From Aromatoleum diolicum (lineage in GTDB: Bacteria; Pseudomonadota; Gammaproteobacteria; Burkholderiales; Rhodocyclaceae), in contig NZ_WTVQ01000001.1 of the NCBI RefSeq assembly GCF_012910955.1, positions 1 through 64,000 of the forward strand: a stretch of DNA of 64,000 nt, given 5' to 3'. Shown here piece after piece: positions 31,699 to 41,194 of the stretch (position 1 is the first letter of the stretch; each line of letters opens with the position of its first letter). The notes below the pieces were generated by a model that ran no database searches, was not told the DNA's origin, and was given only the letters and a program-made list of their open reading frames with translations. The translations under genes and the position numbers were made by a program.

Positions 31699-32715
31699 AT
31701 GACCATCAAAATCGCCATCAACGGCTACGGCCGCATCGGTCGCTGCACGCTGCGCGCTGTCTACGAACTTGGTCTGCGCGACCAGTTCGAAGTCGTTGCG
31801 ATCAACGCCTCCGGCGACCTGGCGACCAATGCCCACCTGACGAAGTACGACACCACCCATGGTCGCTTCGCCTTCCCGGTCGAAACCGAAGGCGACAACG
31901 TCATGATCGTCAATGGCGACCGCATTCCCTTCTTCTCCACCAAGGATCCGCTGGGGGTCAACTGGGGCGACCTGGGGGTCGACGTGCTGCTCGAATGCAC
32001 CGGCGCCTATACCGCCAAGGCCAAGGCCGAAGTGCTGCTCAAGCAGGGCGCGAAGAAGGTCCTGATCTCGGCCCCCGGCGGCGACGACGTAGACGCGACC
32101 ATCGTCTATGGCGTGAACCACGACATCCTGACCGCCGCGATGACCGTGGTTTCAAACGCCTCGTGCACGACCAACTGTCTCGCGCCGGTCGCCAAGGTAC
32201 TGCAGGACAACATCGGCATCGAGAAGGGGCTGATGACGACCGTGCACGCCTACACCAACGACCAGGTGCTGGTCGACGTGCGCCACAAGGATCTGCGCCG
32301 TGCGCGTGCCGCAGCACAGAACATCATCCCGACCAAGACCGGCGCCGCGAAGGCCGTCGGCTTGGTGCTGCCGGCGCTGAAGGGCAAGTTCGACGGCTTT
32401 GCGCTGCGCGTGCCGGTGATGAACGTGTCGCTGGTCGACCTGACCTTCACCGCCAGCCGTGCGACCTCGAAGGAAGAGATCAACGCGCTGATGAAGGAAG
32501 CCTCGAAGGGCGCGCTGAAGGGCGTGCTGGCGGTCAATGAGGAATCCCTGGTGTCGATGGACTTCAATCACGACTCGCACTCGTCGGTGTTCGACGCGAC
32601 TCAGACGCGCGTCATGGACGGCAACCTGGTCAAGGTGCTGGCGTGGTACGACAACGAATGGGGCTACTCTTGCCGCATGCTCGACGCCGCGCGCGTCCTG
32701 CATCAGGCCAAGTAA
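31699..32715 (+). CDS. gap: Glyceraldehyde-3-phosphate dehydrogenase (type I)
   Basis: Interconverts glyceraldehyde 3-phosphate and 1,3-bisphosphoglycerate. The Rossmann loop NGYGRIGR begins at residue 8, and the catalytic cysteine lies in [12 protein letters not shown]. The stretch after the second strand reads AINASGD: residue 37 is Ala where NAD-specific enzymes have the ribose-binding Asp, a feature shared with NADP-using GapB-type enzymes. Length is 338 residues. An intrinsic terminator separates it from pgk. Confidence 0.96.
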   Translation: MTIKIAINGYGRIGRCTLRAVYELGLRDQFEVVAINASGDLATNAHLTKYDTTHGRFAFPVETEGDNVMIVNGDRIPFFSTKDPLGVNWGDLGVDVLLECTGAYTAKAKAEVLLKQGAKKVLISAPGGDDVDATIVYGVNHDILTAAMTVVSNASCTTNCLAPVAKVLQDNIGIEKGLMTTVHAYTNDQVLVDVRHKDLRRARAAAQNIIPTKTGAAKAVGLVLPALKGKFDGFALRVPVMNVSLVDLTFTASRATSKEEINALMKEASKGALKGVLAVNEESLVSMDFNHDSHSSVFDATQTRVMDGNLVKVLAWYDNEWGYSCRMLDAARVLHQAK

Positions 32716-32728
32716 GCTCGCAACCCGA

Positions 32729-32757
32729 CGCCCTGCCCTTCGCGCGGGGCGTTTTTT
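32729..32757 (+). terminator. Terminator between gap and pgk
   Basis: A short stem (CGCCC 32729-32733 with GGGCG 32747-32751) is followed by six T at 32752-32757. Because it precedes pgk, it may attenuate rather than end the transcript. Confidence 0.6.
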
Positions 32758-32773
32758 CATCTGGATGAAATCC

Positions 32774-33958
32774 ATGCAAGTCAAGAAACTCGCCGATCTC
32801 GCCGTTTCCGGCAAACGCGTCTTCATTCGTGCGGACCTCAACGTGCCGCAGGACGAAGCCGGCAACATCGTCGAGGACACCCGCATCCGCGCTTCGTTGC
32901 CCTCCATCAAGTACTGCCTCGACAACGGCGCTGCAGTGATGGTGACCTCGCACCTGGGCCGTCCGACCGAAGGCGAATGTCGCGCCGAAGACACGCTGGC
33001 GCCGATCGCCGTGCGCCTGGGCGAACTGCTCGGCAAGCCGGTGCGCCTGATCCGCGACTGGGTCGACGGCGGCGTCGACGTCAAGCCGGGCGAAGTCGTA
33101 CTGCTCGAGAACTGCCGCTGCAACAAGGGCGAAAAGAAGGACAGCGAGGAACTGGCGAGAAAGATGGCCGCGCTGTGTGACATCTACGTCAATGATGCCT
33201 TCGGTACCGCCCACCGCGCGGAAGCCACCACGCATGGCATCGCACGCTTCGCCCCGGTGGCCTGCGCCGGGATGCTGATGGGCGCGGAGATCGACGCGCT
33301 CACCAAGGCTACCGAGAATCCGGCCCGTCCGCTGGTGGCAATCGTCGGCGGAGCGAAGGTGTCGACCAAGCTCACGATTCTCAAGACGCTGGCCGAGAAG
33401 GTCGATCAGCTGATCGTCGGCGGCGGCATCGCCAACACTTTCCTGCTCGCGTCCGGCAAGCGCATCGGCGAGTCGCTCGCCGAACCGGAACTGGTCAAGG
33501 AAGCCCAGGCGATCATGGACCTGATGAAAGCGCGTGGCGCCGAAGTGCCGCTGCCTGTCGACGTCGTCGTCGCCGACGAAGTCTCCGCCCTCGCCCGCGC
33601 CAACCGCATCCCGGTGGACGAAGTCGGCCCCCACGACCGCATCCTCGACGTCGGCGCGAAAACCTCGGCCAAACTCACGGACATCATCGCCCACGCCGGC
33701 ACCATCGTCTGGAACGGCCCGGTAGGCGTGTTCGAGCACAACCAGTTTGCCGGCGGCACCAAGATGATGGCATCGGCGATCGCCCACTCCGAGGCCTTCT
33801 GCATCGCCGGCGGTGGCGACACCTTGGCGGCGATCGCCAAGTTTCACATCGCCCAGGACGTCGGCTACATCTCGACCGGCGGCGGCGCCTTTCTGGAGTT
33901 CCTCGAAGGCAAGACACTGCCCGCCATCGAGGCGCTGGAAGCCCGCTTCAGGGACTGA
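32774..33958 (+). CDS. pgk: Phosphoglycerate kinase
   Basis: Transfers phosphate between 1,3-bisphosphoglycerate and ADP. The N-terminal [15 protein letters not shown], the SHLGRPTEG segment and C-terminal [12 protein letters not shown] identify the family. Two close in-frame ATGs exist (32765 and 32774); the second gives the usual N terminus and 394 residues. The frame is open from 32537 over gap, which is not used. Confidence 0.97.
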   Translation: MQVKKLADLAVSGKRVFIRADLNVPQDEAGNIVEDTRIRASLPSIKYCLDNGAAVMVTSHLGRPTEGECRAEDTLAPIAVRLGELLGKPVRLIRDWVDGGVDVKPGEVVLLENCRCNKGEKKDSEELARKMAALCDIYVNDAFGTAHRAEATTHGIARFAPVACAGMLMGAEIDALTKATENPARPLVAIVGGAKVSTKLTILKTLAEKVDQLIVGGGIANTFLLASGKRIGESLAEPELVKEAQAIMDLMKARGAEVPLPVDVVVADEVSALARANRIPVDEVGPHDRILDVGAKTSAKLTDIIAHAGTIVWNGPVGVFEHNQFAGGTKMMASAIAHSEAFCIAGGGDTLAAIAKFHIAQDVGYISTGGGAFLEFLEGKTLPAIEALEARFRD

Positions 33959-34000
33959 CACACGTCGCTGCAGCCCGATCGCACGATCGGGAGAAATGAC

Positions 34001-34030
34001 GAACGGCCACCCGAGGGTGGCCGTTCATTT
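34001..34030 (+). terminator. Terminator after pgk
   Basis: A 12-bp perfect stem (GAACGGCCACCC with GGGTGGCCGTTC) and GA loop lead into ATTTTGTTG. A second, weaker inverted repeat (CCCGATC/GATCGGG) lies just upstream at 33974-33991. The converging 34.0-34.3 kb gene could also use the stem. Confidence 0.75.
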
Positions 34031-34047
34031 TGTTGCTCCGGGCGTAC

Positions 34048-34296
34048 TCAGCCGCAGCGGCAGGTACCGCAACCGCCGCACTTTTGCTTGCGCGTAAGCA
34101 GATATTCCGCAATCTGCTCGCGATCGAACTCGAAATGGTCACTGCTCTCGTAGCCGATACCCGGCTGAAACGCCTGACCGTCAATCATGATGGTCAGTGC
34201 GTGCATGTCACTTGCAGGGTCATGGGCAACTGACAAATCGTAGCTGCCGCCACGCGGCAGGTTGTCGAGCAGGGAACGGGTAACGTCGTCGATCAT
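34048..34296 (-). CDS. Small protein with Cys-rich C-terminal tail
   Basis: An 82-residue soluble protein. The body has VAHDPASDMHALTIMIDGQAF and ESSDHFEFDREQIAEYLLTRK; the tail ends CGGCGTCRCG, four cysteines in CxxCxxCxC spacing that would suit metal binding. No family was recognised with confidence. It is convergent with pgk and 122 bp upstream of the Cache gene's stop on the same strand order. Confidence 0.7.
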   Translation of the reverse strand: MIDDVTRSLLDNLPRGGSYDLSVAHDPASDMHALTIMIDGQAFQPGIGYESSDHFEFDREQIAEYLLTRKQKCGGCGTCRCG

Positions 34297-34418
34297 TGGT
34301 GCTTTTCCTTCAGGGTCTCAAACAGCCATCGGGCACGCGTAAGCGCAATACCCGAACCGGCATGAATTTTCAGGGATTCAGGGCGCGCAGATATTGTCCG
34401 ATGTCAACCCTCTGCATC

Positions 34419-35291
34419 TCAGCGCGTGTAATACCCCACCCCCACCAGCATGTCACCGACCTTGCGCAGGAAGGAGTGCTTGGTCTCGACCTTGTCTGTG
34501 ACCGGGTTGCGCCATGCGTATTCGAGTTCGCCCTCGCCCTTGCGACCGACAATGTTGAGCATGTCCGCGACAATCGGCTTGCCTTTCGGATCACGCAGCA
34601 AGCGCCCGTCACTGCCGACCATCTTCGGGGTCGCGCCATGCGCGAGGAAGCGCTGCGTGTTGAAGTCGATCACGAACACGTACAGGTCATCCTGAATGTA
34701 CCCGCCGTCGATCGCATTGAACGCCCCGATCGCTGCCTCGCCCCTTTCCTTCAACGCGGCCACCGCGCGGTCCAGCAGTTCCCTGGCCTGCGCGGGCGTC
34801 GCGCGCGGCACGTAGTAGCCAACCGCGATAATCCGCTCGCCGACCTTGCGGAACAGCGTGACTTTGGGTTCCTCGCGCTTGTCGACACGGTTGAGCCAGC
34901 GGTACTCCACCCGCCCCGATTCGGCCTGCGCCGCGGTGTCGAGCATTTCACGGAAGAACGCCTTGCCTGCGGCGTCCTTCATCGTCGCAACATTGCGCCC
35001 CACCAGGGCCACCGATGATCCGCCGCTGGCGAGCATCGTGCCGTCCAGCGCAAGGGCATAGACGTAGAGTTCGCGGTCGACAAAATCCGGGGAGCGGTTG
35101 AATTCCTCGAGCGCGGCATCGCCCACCGCGCGAAAACGCGCCACGGCCCTGTCGAGCAAGTGCTGGCTGCGCTTTTCGTCGGCGCGCTGCACGAGACTCG
35201 CCTGCCCCGCGGAGAACGCGGATTCGGCCGCTTGGGCGGGCAACAGCGCCATGCCGAGCAGGCACAGCGAAAAAATGCGAAGCGTTTTCAT
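34419..35291 (-). CDS. Secreted double Cache-domain protein
   Basis: A 290-residue exported protein with a signal peptide (FSLCLLGMALLPAQAA) and two tandem single-Cache-like repeats, each ending with a matching strand (KVGERIIAVGYYVPR and KVGDMLVGVGYYTR). There is no transmembrane or output domain, so it would be a free periplasmic ligand-binding protein. Such proteins may bind small acids and pass the signal to a partner. ATG 35291 follows the signal peptide logic; the frame is open to 35399. It is divergent from pyk. Confidence 0.85.
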   Translation of the reverse strand: MKTLRIFSLCLLGMALLPAQAAESAFSAGQASLVQRADEKRSQHLLDRAVARFRAVGDAALEEFNRSPDFVDRELYVYALALDGTMLASGGSSVALVGRNVATMKDAAGKAFFREMLDTAAQAESGRVEYRWLNRVDKREEPKVTLFRKVGERIIAVGYYVPRATPAQARELLDRAVAALKERGEAAIGAFNAIDGGYIQDDLYVFVIDFNTQRFLAHGATPKMVGSDGRLLRDPKGKPIVADMLNIVGRKGEGELEYAWRNPVTDKVETKHSFLRKVGDMLVGVGYYTR

Positions 35292-35497
35292 GGCGATTGA
35301 AAGTCCCGGTTGAATTGCTGCAGGCAAAACTATCGGAACTTGGAGTATTTGTCGAGAAGCACAACAGTGGCGAGCAATCCCGCTTCCCACTACAACCACT
35401 CATCCTGCACATTAGCCGGACTCCGCTGCATGTGTGGGACACGCATCCCGCACGGGTAGAATTGGCGCCACGACACGCGAACCGCTACGGAGACAGC

Positions 35498-36946
35498 ATG
35501 CCCCGCCACACCAAGATCGTCGCGACTCTCGGCCCTGCCTCATCCGACCCGCAAGTGCTCGAACGCATGGTCCATTCCGGGATCGACGTCGTGCGGATGA
35601 ATTTTTCGCACGGCAAGGCGGAAGACCATGTCGCCCGTGCGACGGCAATTCGCGATGCGTCCGCGCGCACCGGACGACCGGTCGGCATTCTCGCCGACCT
35701 CCAGGGCCCGAAAATCCGTGTCGGAAAATTTGCAGGTGACCGCGTGCACCTGCAGAAGGACGCGGAGTTCATCCTCGACGCGCGCTGCGAACTGGGCGAC
35801 AGCGGGCGCGTCGGCTTGGATTACAAGAACCTGCCGAAGGACGTGAAGTCCGGCGACGTGCTGCTACTCGACGACGGGCGCCTCAAGCTGATTGTGACTC
35901 GCGTGGTCGGCGCGGAAATCCATACCCTGGTGCGCGTCGGCGGCGAGCTGTCCAACAACAAGGGCATCAATCGCCAGGGCGGCGGCCTGACCGCACCGGC
36001 GCTCACCGCCAAGGATATGGACGACATCAAGACCGCTGCGCAGATCGGCGTCGATTTCGTTGCCGTCTCCTTCCCCAAGAGCGCCGCCGACATGTACATG
36101 GCGCGCCAGTTGCTGGGTGCGGCGGGTTGCGACGCGCTGCTCATAGCCAAGATCGAACGCACCGAAGCGGTGGCCAATCTCGACGAAATCCTCGACGCAT
36201 CGGATGGCATCATGGTCGCGCGCGGCGATCTCGCGGTGGAAGTGGGCGATGCGGCCGTGCCGGCCTTGCAGAAGAAGATGATCCGCGCCGCGCGCGACCG
36301 CAACAAGCTCACGATCACGGCGACACAGATGATGGAGTCGATGATCGGCAGCCCGGTACCGACGCGCGCCGAAGTGTCGGACGTCGCCAACGCCGTGCTC
36401 GACGGCACCGACGCGGTGATGCTGTCGGCCGAAACGGCCTCCGGCAAATATCCGGTCGAAGTCGTCGAGGCGATGAGCCGTGTGTGCCTCGAAGCGGAAA
36501 AATCGTCCGACGTCACGCTCGACCGCGACGTACTCAACCGCGTGTTCACGCGCATCGATCAGTCGATCGCGATGGCCGCGATCTGGACCGCCTGGCACCT
36601 GAAGGTCAAGGCCATCGCATCCCTGACGCAAACCGGCTCGACCGCGCTGTGGATGAGCCGCCTCAATAGCGGCGTGCCCATCTACGCGCTGACCCCTGAG
36701 GTTGCCGCACGCAACCAGATGACGCTGTATCGCGAAGTGTTCCCGCTGCTGATGTCGCAATCACACCAGGACCGTGACGTCCTGCTGTGGGAGGCCGAGC
36801 AGATCCTGCTCGACCAGGGCGTGGTGGAGCGCGGTGATCTGATCGTACTGACCATCGGCGAACCCATCGGCGCCTCCGGCGGCACCAATACGCTGAAGAT
36901 CGTGCGCGTCGGCGAACACTCCGCCCCGCAGCTCACCGAGCAATAG
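35498..36946 (+). CDS. pyk: Pyruvate kinase
   Basis: Final step of glycolysis. The 482-residue protein has RHTKIVATLGPASSD at its N terminus, VVRMNFSHG, ADLQGPKIRVG, the catalytic KIERTEAV and MVARGDLAVEVG segments, and the TATQMMESM signature. A possible -10 (TAGAAT, 35457-35462) lies in the 206-bp divergent gap with the Cache gene. The frame is open from 35297, but homology starts at 35498. Confidence 0.96.
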   Translation: MPRHTKIVATLGPASSDPQVLERMVHSGIDVVRMNFSHGKAEDHVARATAIRDASARTGRPVGILADLQGPKIRVGKFAGDRVHLQKDAEFILDARCELGDSGRVGLDYKNLPKDVKSGDVLLLDDGRLKLIVTRVVGAEIHTLVRVGGELSNNKGINRQGGGLTAPALTAKDMDDIKTAAQIGVDFVAVSFPKSAADMYMARQLLGAAGCDALLIAKIERTEAVANLDEILDASDGIMVARGDLAVEVGDAAVPALQKKMIRAARDRNKLTITATQMMESMIGSPVPTRAEVSDVANAVLDGTDAVMLSAETASGKYPVEVVEAMSRVCLEAEKSSDVTLDRDVLNRVFTRIDQSIAMAAIWTAWHLKVKAIASLTQTGSTALWMSRLNSGVPIYALTPEVAARNQMTLYREVFPLLMSQSHQDRDVLLWEAEQILLDQGVVERGDLIVLTIGEPIGASGGTNTLKIVRVGEHSAPQLTEQ

Positions 36947-36994
36947 AAGGTCGTCCGCAGGATCACAGCTGTTAGACTCGCGCGCTCGTGCAAA

Positions 36995-37180
36995 AGACTG
37001 CCTCCAGGTGCCCGCCATCGGCGGGAGAATCGGGAATGCGGTAAGGCGTCCCCCGTCCCGGGGCGCCGATTCCGCAGCGTGCCCAACGCTGTAAGGGGGA
37101 CCGCCGCCGCAACATGCCACTGACCGACGGGTCGGGAAGGCGCGGCGCGGGATGATCCCGAGTCAGAAGACCGGCCAGGA
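36995..37180 (+). promoter_or_regulatory. Cobalamin riboswitch upstream of bluB
   Basis: The leader contains the conserved adenosylcobalamin aptamer elements in order: AGGTGCCC (37006-37013), GGGAATGCGGT region (37032-37042), the B12 box GCCACTG (37116-37122), and GAGTCAGAAGACCGGCC (37160-37176). Spacing matches the B12 family. Between the aptamer and the bluB start, GCGGG/CCCGC (37192-37205) forms a hairpin without a T tract, so control is more likely at translation than by termination. Ligand-bound state would be expected to lower bluB expression. Confidence 0.88.
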
Positions 37181-37237
37181 GGAGAATTGCGGCGGGCAGG
37201 CCCGCTTGCCGTCCATCGTGCTTCAGAAGGGGAATCC

Positions 37238-37993
37238 ATGAAGAACTCCACTCCGGGCCACCAGGCCCACCATCATTTTGACGACGCGGAACGCGCCGCC
37301 GTCTATCGCAACATCCTCGCCCGCCGCGATGTGCGCGGCCAGTTCCTGCCCGACCCGGTCGCCGACGACGTGCTCGCACGCATCCTCACGGCGGCGCACT
37401 TTGCGCCCTCGGTCGGCTTCATGCAGCCGTGGAGCTTCGTCGTAATCCGCAACCAGCACGTCAAGCAGCGCGTGCACGATGCCTTCACGGTCGCAAATGC
37501 AGAAGCGGTGCAGATGTTCGAAGGCAAGCAGCGCGAAGTGTATTCAGGCCTGCGCCTGCAGGGGATTCTCGAAGCTCCCGTGAATCTGTGCATCACTTGC
37601 GATCGCGACCGTGCCGGGCCGGTCGTGATCGGACGCACGCACATCAAGGCGATGGATATCTACAGCACCGTCTGCGCAGTCCAGAACCTGTGGCTCGCGG
37701 CCCGCGCCGAAGGCCTCGGCGTAGGCTGGGTAAGCATATTCCGGCAGTCGGCGATCCGCGAGATCCTGTCGCTGCCGGAGCGCATCATCCCCATCGCCTA
37801 CCTGTGCGTCGGCCATGTCAGCCATTTTCTCGATCAACCGGAACTACAGACGGCGGGCTGGCGTCAGCGGCTGCCGCTTGACGAGTTGGTCCACTTCGAC
37901 GGCTGGGGGGGAGATCGCCCCGACGGAGTGGTCCTGCGCGATGCACTGCGACGCGCGCAAGAGGATGCGTCCCGGGGAATCCCTCCGACCTAG
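37238..37993 (+). CDS. bluB: 5,6-dimethylbenzimidazole synthase
   Basis: Nitroreductase-fold enzyme that cleaves FMN to give the lower ligand of vitamin B12. The motifs ILARRDVRGQFLPDPV, AAHFAPSVGFMQPWSFVV and LAARAEGLGVGWVSIF are BluB rather than generic nitroreductase signatures. AGAAGGGGA precedes ATG 37238 (251 residues). The cobalamin riboswitch in its leader supports the assignment independently. A His-rich stretch (HQAHHHFDD) lies near the N terminus. It sits alone between pyk and a lipoprotein gene, away from other cob genes. Confidence 0.93.
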   Translation: MKNSTPGHQAHHHFDDAERAAVYRNILARRDVRGQFLPDPVADDVLARILTAAHFAPSVGFMQPWSFVVIRNQHVKQRVHDAFTVANAEAVQMFEGKQREVYSGLRLQGILEAPVNLCITCDRDRAGPVVIGRTHIKAMDIYSTVCAVQNLWLAARAEGLGVGWVSIFRQSAIREILSLPERIIPIAYLCVGHVSHFLDQPELQTAGWRQRLPLDELVHFDGWGGDRPDGVVLRDALRRAQEDASRGIPPT

Positions 37994-38138
37994 GACAGGC
38001 GCCCTCACTACGCACTCCTGCATTGAGTACCGAAGGCCCGTCGAAAGTATTTCGATTGATTAGCGCCGTGCCCCCCTTGTTTGATCGCCGAGTCCGGCTA
38101 TAAAAGAATATCGGACCCTCGAGCGGAGAATAAGAATC

Positions 38139-39158
38139 ATGAACGCACAGCTCAAAATTCTCGCCCTTGCAGGCGCAGCGGCCCTCTTTTCCGGCTGCGA
38201 CTCCATGCCGATCAAGATGGGCGATGCGGGCGCGAAAACGCCAGCGACCGGTGCTGCGGGGGGTGCAACGGCGGAAAACGCCAGCGGTCAGCTCGAACGC
38301 TGCGACCGTTCCTTGGGCACCATCGCCGTGATCGAAGACCAGAACGCCTCCTGGTACCACATCCTGTCGGGTCAGTACCGGCTGACCTCGACGGTCCCCG
38401 TGCTACGACTGCTGATACAGCAGTCGAACTGCTTCATCGTCGTCGACCGCGGCCGTGCGATGGGCAACATGCAACAGGAACGCGCGCTGCAGCAGAGCGG
38501 CGAACTGCGCGCCGGCAGCAATTTCGGCAAGGGGCAGATGGTCAGTGCCGACTATTCATTGACACCCGAGGTGCTGTTCAGCGAGCGTGGAACTGGCGGT
38601 CTCGGTGCTGCCGCCGGCGCGATAGGTGGGGGAGTCATCGGGGCGCTTGTCGGCAACATGAAAACTAATGAGGCCGCCACCATGCTGACGCTTGTCGACA
38701 ACCGCTCGGGCGTACAGGTCGGCGCGGCCGAAGGCAGCGCCAAGAACACCGATTTCGGTCTTGGCGGCCTGATCGGCGGTGGCGGTGCGGCAGCCGGCCT
38801 CGGCGGTTACACGAATACCCCGCAGGGCAAGGTCATCGCGGGCGCTTTCATGGACTCTTACAACCAGCTGGTACGTGCGGTGCGCAATTACACGGCACAA
38901 AGCATGGGCGATCGCGGACTCGGGACGGGCGGCCGCCTGGGGGTCGAAGGAGCCTCGCAGCCGGTTGGTTACTCCGGTCGCACGATGGGGCTGCGCGATG
39001 CGCAGACGAAGCTCAACAAGCTCGGCTTTGACGCCGGCACACCCGACGGCAAGATGGGCGGCAAGACGCAGAATGCACTGCGTCAGTACCAGGCCGAACG
39101 CAACATCCCCGTCACCGGCCGCCTCGATCCGGCAACACAAGCCGAACTGCTCAAGTAA
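38139..39158 (+). CDS. CsgG-like lipoprotein with C-terminal peptidoglycan-binding domain
   Basis: A 339-residue outer-membrane lipoprotein candidate. The lipobox LFSGC puts the acylated cysteine at about residue 20. A CsgG-like/curli-assembly fold follows ([38 protein letters not shown]), with Gly-rich segments ([13 protein letters not shown]). The C terminus is a PG_binding_1 repeat ([20 protein letters not shown]). It could join the outer membrane to the cell wall. Its partner is unknown. Confidence 0.85.
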   Translation: MNAQLKILALAGAAALFSGCDSMPIKMGDAGAKTPATGAAGGATAENASGQLERCDRSLGTIAVIEDQNASWYHILSGQYRLTSTVPVLRLLIQQSNCFIVVDRGRAMGNMQQERALQQSGELRAGSNFGKGQMVSADYSLTPEVLFSERGTGGLGAAAGAIGGGVIGALVGNMKTNEAATMLTLVDNRSGVQVGAAEGSAKNTDFGLGGLIGGGGAAAGLGGYTNTPQGKVIAGAFMDSYNQLVRAVRNYTAQSMGDRGLGTGGRLGVEGASQPVGYSGRTMGLRDAQTKLNKLGFDAGTPDGKMGGKTQNALRQYQAERNIPVTGRLDPATQAELLK

Positions 39159-39176
39159 GCACGATCACCTCCCACG

Positions 39177-39210
39177 ACGGCCCGGCCAAGCCCGGGCCGT
39201 TTTCTTTCTT
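39177..39210 (+). terminator. Terminator before fba
   Basis: A 9-bp perfect stem (ACGGCCCGG with CCGGGCCGT, loop CCAAGC) is followed by TTTTCTTTCTT. It ends the lipoprotein transcript. Confidence 0.8.
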
Positions 39211-39319
39211 GAAACCGTTGGCAACGCGCCCGGGACCCATCGCCCGCCGTCTGGCGGTAAAATGCGCGCTAAATCAAATCGCACACCTGCTGTGCCCGCA
39301 ATCTACCCGGAGAAGTACC

Positions 39320-40384
39320 ATGCCCCTCGTTTCCATGCGCCAGCTGCTCGATCACGCCGCCGAAAACCGCTATGGACTGCCGGCGTTCAACGTCAATAAT
39401 CTCGAGCAGGTCCAGGCGATCATGGAAGCGGCCGCCGAGGCGGACAGCCCGGTCATCATGCAGGCCTCGGCCGGTGCGCGAAAGTACGCCGGCGAAGCCT
39501 TCCTGCGCCACCTGATCGACGCCGCCATCGAGGCCTACCCGCAAATCCCCGTGGTCATGCATCAGGACCACGGTCAGTCGCCGGCAATCTGCATGGGCGC
39601 AATCCGCTCGGGGTTTTCCAGCGTGATGATGGACGGTTCGCTGCTGGAAGATGGCAAGACGCCCTCCTCGTATGAATACAACGTTGCGGTAAGCCGCGAG
39701 GTGGCGAAGTTCTCGCACGCCATCGGCGTGACCGTCGAGGCCGAACTCGGCTGCCTGGGCTCGCTGGAAACCGGTCAGGCGGGCGAGGAAGACGGAGTCG
39801 GCGCGGAAGGCACGCTGGACCATTCGATGCTGCTCACCGACCCCGACCAGGCTGCCGACTTTGTCAAGCAGACCGACTGCGACGCGCTGGCGATCGCCAT
39901 CGGCACCAGTCATGGTGCCTACAAATTCACGCGCAAACCCACCGGCGACATTCTCGCGATCGACCGCATCAAGGCCATTCACGCGCGCCTGCCGAACACC
40001 CACCTGGTGATGCACGGGTCGTCGAGCGTGCCGCAGGAGCTGCTGGAGGTCATTCGTCAGTACGGGGGCGACATGAAGGAAACCTATGGCGTGCCGGTCG
40101 AGGAAATCCAGACTGCGATCAAGTTCGGCGTGCGCAAGATCAACATCGACACCGACATCCGCCTGGCGATGACCGGTGCGATCCGCAAATTCCTTTTCGA
40201 GAACCCGTCCAAGTTCGATCCGCGCGAATTCCTGAAGCCGGCGCGCGAAGCCGCCAAGCTGGTGTGCAAGGCGCGCTTCGAGGCCTTCGGCTGCGCCGGC
40301 CAGGCAAGCCGCATCAAGCCGGTATCGCTGGAAAAAATCGCCGCGCGCTACAAGGCGGGAGAACTCACCCAGGTCGTTCGCTAA
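39320..40384 (+). CDS. fba: Fructose-1,6-bisphosphate aldolase, class II
   Basis: Zinc-dependent aldolase of glycolysis, gluconeogenesis and the Calvin cycle. The 354-residue protein has VMHQDHGQS and [12 protein letters not shown] zinc/substrate segments, [13 protein letters not shown], and [19 protein letters not shown]. This is the CbbA subtype of class II. GGAG at 39309-39312 places ATG 39320; the frame is open from 39209. A TAAAAT hexamer at 39258-39263 may be the -10 of its own promoter. Confidence 0.96.
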   Translation: MPLVSMRQLLDHAAENRYGLPAFNVNNLEQVQAIMEAAAEADSPVIMQASAGARKYAGEAFLRHLIDAAIEAYPQIPVVMHQDHGQSPAICMGAIRSGFSSVMMDGSLLEDGKTPSSYEYNVAVSREVAKFSHAIGVTVEAELGCLGSLETGQAGEEDGVGAEGTLDHSMLLTDPDQAADFVKQTDCDALAIAIGTSHGAYKFTRKPTGDILAIDRIKAIHARLPNTHLVMHGSSSVPQELLEVIRQYGGDMKETYGVPVEEIQTAIKFGVRKINIDTDIRLAMTGAIRKFLFENPSKFDPREFLKPAREAAKLVCKARFEAFGCAGQASRIKPVSLEKIAARYKAGELTQVVR

Positions 40385-40448
40385 CGCGACGGCCCATCCG
40401 CGATTCGTCGCCGCCCTGTACAGGGCGGCGCAGAGCGCGGCCGACTCC

Positions 40449-41120
40449 ATGTCCAAAGCCAATCTGAAGCTGAATGTCGCGTTCGAGTTCGAGCTCGAGG
40501 CACCACCGGCCTTTCTCGAAGAGAGCCATGAAAAGCTGTGCAAGGCCATTCAGGAATTGCTCGGTGCGATGGTGCTGCAGGGGATGCCCACGATCACTGC
40601 GAAACAGCTCGGAAAGGCCGGGATCGCGGTCGTATCGCATCATCATCACATCGACGTACTGAACACCGCGGCGGCGCCGGTGCCGCGCGAGGCGCTGGTC
40701 GCGGCAGGTCCGCACCTGACGGACGACGAGCTCACCCAACTGGCACGGCGCACAGGCGGCAAGCTTCCGGTGCAGGAAGCCGAACGTGCCCGTTTCTTGC
40801 GCCGGCACGCGCTTGCGCTGGTCGGCGATTTTCGCATGGTGCCCTGCGTGGTCAGTGCCCGGCTGAGCTCCGGCAAGGATGCTGCACTCAACGGGCGTCT
40901 GAACCTGACCAACGGCAGCGTCCTGCTAAGCGACCAGGACCGTCAGAGCCGGCTTCAGGCGAATCAGCCGCCTCTGCTGATCGAGGTCAGTGGCACCGGC
41001 GTGCAGCTACGCGCCGGCTGCGCCGGCCACACCCTGAGCGGGCCGGTCATCGAGGTTGCGCTCGCCGAACTGGCCACGCACCGCGATCCACTGATCAGCC
41101 ACTGGCAAAAAACGGCCTGA
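40449..41120 (+). CDS. Conserved hypothetical protein downstream of fba
   Basis: A 223-residue soluble protein with no signal peptide. It has an acidic N-terminal segment (VAFEFELEAPPAFLEESHEKL), a run of four histidines (VVSHHHHIDVL, about residue 63) and a C-terminal beta-rich half (ARLSSGKDAALNGRLNLTNGS). No family was recognised. It follows fba by 64 bp on the same strand and is convergent with a GGDEF gene. Confidence 0.7.
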   Translation: MSKANLKLNVAFEFELEAPPAFLEESHEKLCKAIQELLGAMVLQGMPTITAKQLGKAGIAVVSHHHHIDVLNTAAAPVPREALVAAGPHLTDDELTQLARRTGGKLPVQEAERARFLRRHALALVGDFRMVPCVVSARLSSGKDAALNGRLNLTNGSVLLSDQDRQSRLQANQPPLLIEVSGTGVQLRAGCAGHTLSGPVIEVALAELATHRDPLISHWQKTA

Positions 41121-41194
41121 CCGGCACGGCGTGGCCGCCGGTGCCGGGTTCGCCCCCCGGTTCCCCGGGGCACGCACCGGGGCCAAGCCGGCCT

